Positions 62,033 to 64,000 of a DNA stretch of 64,000 nt are shown one piece after another. The stretch is from the NCBI GenBank assembly GCA_964522015.1, contig CAZFST010000027.1:1-64000 (forward strand), in the 5' to 3' direction. A model generated the notes under the pieces. That model did no database searches. It saw only the letters and a list, made by a program, of their open reading frames with translations, and was not told the origin of the DNA. Position numbers and translations under genes: made by a program. The first letter of the stretch is position 1. Every line of letters starts with the position of its first letter. The DNA is from QQWI01 sp964522015. GTDB taxonomy: Bacteria > Bacillota > Clostridia > Peptostreptococcales > Acidaminobacteraceae.

Positions 62033-62843
62033 ATACAATAACTGGTGGCGCATGAAAACAAATATGTCGACTTTAGCAATCCCAGAATTGGAGATGAAAT
62101 TCTCTAACCGGGGATCTGTGCGCAAGGTTGAGTTATGGAATTTCTATCTTTTACAAAATCCAGATTTGACCGAGCAGGCTTTCCGGCGAATTTTGTATTC
62201 TTTGGAAAAAGAAAGACTCATTACACCGATAGGTGCGGGAATCTATGCGCTGTTGAATCTATTTCTTTCGACTAATAAAAAGAAATTCGTTCCCAGTCTT
62301 TCCCCAACTGCTCAGGAATTAAGCTTAGACTTAAGGGAGAAATTTCCTTATACTCAGTATCTAATATGGGAAACCACGACTCTTCATGAATTTATGACTC
62401 ATCAACCTAGCCAGAACCAAATTATCTTGGAAATTGATAAAGAAGCTACCGAATCCGTTTTCAATAAGTTAAAAGAACAACCATTTCGAAATATTTTCCT
62501 AGAACCAGACAGAGTGACCTTTGAGCGATATATAATTGATTCCCCTGAAAGTATTCTCCTCCTTCAATTGGTCACACAATCTCCCAAGATAAAAACGAAA
62601 GGCGTTGTCTCTGCCAGGTTAGAGAAAATTCTTGTGGATATTTTTTCGGATGAAGATCGATTTTTTACCTTTCATGGACAGGAGATGATTAATATCTTTG
62701 AAAATGCATTCTCCACGTATTGGATAAATATGAAAACTTTATTCCGTTACGCCGGCAGGCGGAAAGTAGTAGAAAGATTGAGAAATTTCATCAACACCCG
62801 GACACAGATCGAATTATCAACGCTTTTGGAGAATATTGAATGA
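62007..62843 (+). CDS. AbiEi-type antitoxin/regulator of AbiE cassette A (copy 2)
   Basis: The encoded 278-residue protein is identical to that of 5607-6443, and so is the DNA. The same doubt applies to the start: ATG at 62052 would give 263 residues and leaves the operator outside the gene. It overlaps the toxin gene by ATGA. Identical antitoxins should control and neutralise both loci, so the two cassettes probably form one regulatory unit despite lying 56 kb apart. Confidence 0.7.
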   Translation: MAKSDELRKYNNWWRMKTNMSTLAIPELEMKFSNRGSVRKVELWNFYLLQNPDLTEQAFRRILYSLEKERLITPIGAGIYALLNLFLSTNKKKFVPSLSPTAQELSLDLREKFPYTQYLIWETTTLHEFMTHQPSQNQIILEIDKEATESVFNKLKEQPFRNIFLEPDRVTFERYIIDSPESILLLQLVTQSPKIKTKGVVSARLEKILVDIFSDEDRFFTFHGQEMINIFENAFSTYWINMKTLFRYAGRRKVVERLRNFINTRTQIELSTLLENIE

Positions 62844-63892
62844 TTTCTACTCAATCGCGCACCAAAGAATGGATTATGGGAGTGCGAGAGGTGTCTCCAG
62901 GAAAAGACCCAATCTTGATCGAAAAAATGATCATGGTATTAACCCTGGTTGAGAATCTGAAGAAAGCGGGATTGGATTTTATTTTCAAGGGAGGTACTTC
63001 TTTACTCTTACTGTTGGAGTCGCCTCTACGGTTCTCGATTGATATTGATATCGTCCTGCAAGACACGACAAATCTGGACGGCTGCTTCAAGGACGTATTA
63101 CGGCAAGGTATATTTACACGCATCGAGGAAAGTAAGCGTTCTGGGCAGTTGCCCAAGCAACATTTCAAATTCTTTTTTCAAAGTGTGATCCAAGAGAAAG
63201 AGAGTCATATTTTACTGGATATTCTCATTGAGAAAAATCCATACCCAATGCTGTACCCTATTGACATCCAATCATCGTTAATTACATTGGATGGGCAGGC
63301 GACAAAGGTTGTTTGCCCATCGAAAGAGTGTCTGCTTGGCGATAAATTGACTGCTTATGCTCCGCACACAACCGGGATCCCATATGGAAAAGGCAAAGAA
63401 CTTGAAATGGCTAAACAATTATTTGATGTGGCCGCGCTTTTCGATGTGAGTGATGACATAAGGATGGTTAGAACTACTTTTCAAAAAATTGCTCCCCAAG
63501 AATTGGCTTATCGGGGAATAAAAGATTTAACCTCAACGGATGTTTTATGGGATGCTTTTCATACGTCCGTGCTTATCGGTACACGGGGTACAGCGTCCGA
63601 CGAAGAATATGCAGAACTTGTTGATGGTTTTAGGAAAATGGCTGGTTTTGTTTATTCCGGGTTCTTTTCACTTGACTCGGCTATTCTTTGTGCCTCTAAA
63701 GCAGCATATCTCTCAGCGCTGATTTTTGGAGAGGTCAAAACGATTGACCGGTTTGAGAAGAACCTTGACATTTCTGTCTGGACAATAACCAATCAGGATT
63801 TCAACAAATTGAACAAGCTCAAGAAAACAAGCCCGGAAGCATTTTATTATTTTTTTCGGGCACTCACCTTACTTGGGTTGAATGGAATCTAA
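62840..63892 (+). CDS. AbiEii-type nucleotidyltransferase toxin of cassette A (copy 2)
   Basis: The protein has 350 residues. The nucleotidyltransferase motifs 'FKGGTSLLLLL', 'RFSIDIDIVL' and 'GDKLTAY' are as in copy 1. Residues up to about 132 are identical to copy 1; after that there are about 25 substitutions (for example near 'MLYPIDIQSSLITLD' and 'DVLWDAFHTSVLIGTRGTAS') and no frameshift. The substitutions keep the frame open and are mostly conservative, so both toxins may be active. The bases after the stop remain homologous to those before cassette B in the first locus. Confidence 0.85.
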   Translation: MISTQSRTKEWIMGVREVSPGKDPILIEKMIMVLTLVENLKKAGLDFIFKGGTSLLLLLESPLRFSIDIDIVLQDTTNLDGCFKDVLRQGIFTRIEESKRSGQLPKQHFKFFFQSVIQEKESHILLDILIEKNPYPMLYPIDIQSSLITLDGQATKVVCPSKECLLGDKLTAYAPHTTGIPYGKGKELEMAKQLFDVAALFDVSDDIRMVRTTFQKIAPQELAYRGIKDLTSTDVLWDAFHTSVLIGTRGTASDEEYAELVDGFRKMAGFVYSGFFSLDSAILCASKAAYLSALIFGEVKTIDRFEKNLDISVWTITNQDFNKLNKLKKTSPEAFYYFFRALTLLGLNGI

Positions 63893-64000
63893 GCCATACC
63901 GAGTTTAAAGAGTTACTACCAAGAGAATCACCTTTTCTACCTATTTGTGGTCCTTTCCACCTTTGATCAAGGGTCGGAAAAAATCTTTTCCTTTATCCAC

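Larger units (their letters stand above)
61953..63237. repeat. 1,285-bp exact direct repeat, copy 2
   Basis: This matches 5553-6837 base for base. The first differences are at 61952 and 63238. Beyond these limits the two loci drift to visibly lower identity while remaining homologous to the end of the window. Confidence 0.95.

Overview
The window looks like a chromosomal segment of an uncultured anaerobic member of the phylum Chloroflexota (class Anaerolineae is my best guess), probably from a metagenome assembly. This is inferred from gene content: a VirB4 plus CpaB/E/F secretion module, several DegV proteins, LacI-linked sugar ABC operons, paired sulfatases with a radical-SAM maturase, and many degenerate gene relics. 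There is no rRNA, tRNA or CRISPR array that I can support. The scaffold has one 100-N gap (1481-1580). It is flanked by the same 55 bases on both sides, so it interrupts one continuous gene only artificially.

Layout. (1) 1-5456: 3' part of a VirB4-like ATPase, then CpaB-, CpaE- and CpaF-like genes, a Tad/type IV secretion hybrid module that stops abruptly. (2) 5470-9340: a defence-type array of AbiE (type IV toxin-antitoxin) cassettes. One is intact. The second has an intact antitoxin but a toxin gene destroyed by a 247-bp terminal-inverted-repeat element and several stop codons. A second copy of the first cassette lies at 62007-63892, and a 1,285-bp core is base-for-base identical between the copies. 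(3) 9340-10166: decayed DNA. (4) 10167-15586, minus strand: one operon led by an HxlR regulator with YHS, flavin monooxygenase, DsbA/FrnE, extradiol dioxygenase, DUF5519, VOC dioxygenase and esterase genes, resembling quinone/electrophile stress regulons. (5) 15753-24026: a LexA-type winged-helix regulator driving a YbhF/S/G-like exporter (two ATPases, a permease, an HlyD lipoprotein), followed by hotdog, membrane, MBL-fold and DegV genes. (6) 24297-30158: small membrane and cupin genes, then a LacI regulator with a strong palindromic operator and a carbohydrate ABC transporter. (7) 30166-37594: a visibly GC-richer block with a DUF2270 protein, esterase, MFS transporter, sulfatase, anaerobic sulfatase maturase and a second sulfatase. 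It ends in a truncated ORF at a compositional junction near 37.65 kb. (8) 37733-46635: a serine hydrolase, an oligopeptide/oligosaccharide ABC transporter with a fused permease-ATPase, and a xylulokinase. (9) 46636-47812: relics, including a broken copy of the LexA-type regulator and a 179-bp MITE with 8-bp target duplications. (10) 47813-61352: a lipid or isoprenoid-glycolipid locus (UbiA prenyltransferase, two radical SAM enzymes, nitroreductase, LexA-type regulator, three-gene-family DegV/MBL members, cis-prenyltransferase, patatin, three glycosyltransferases). (11) 61353-64000: decayed DNA and the second AbiE cassette.

How it fits together. The most interesting unit is region 10. It brings together genes for making or attaching prenyl chains, radical chemistry, acyl hydrolysis, fatty-acid binding and lipid glycosylation under a regulator type that also controls the exporter in region 5. 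In both regions the regulator gene has a TTGACA promoter with a repeat abutting the -35 box, and a 12-16 bp motif that recurs just before the next gene. MBL-DegV gene pairs occur in both regions. I read these as two branches of one lineage-specific envelope-lipid system; its product cannot be stated from sequence alone.
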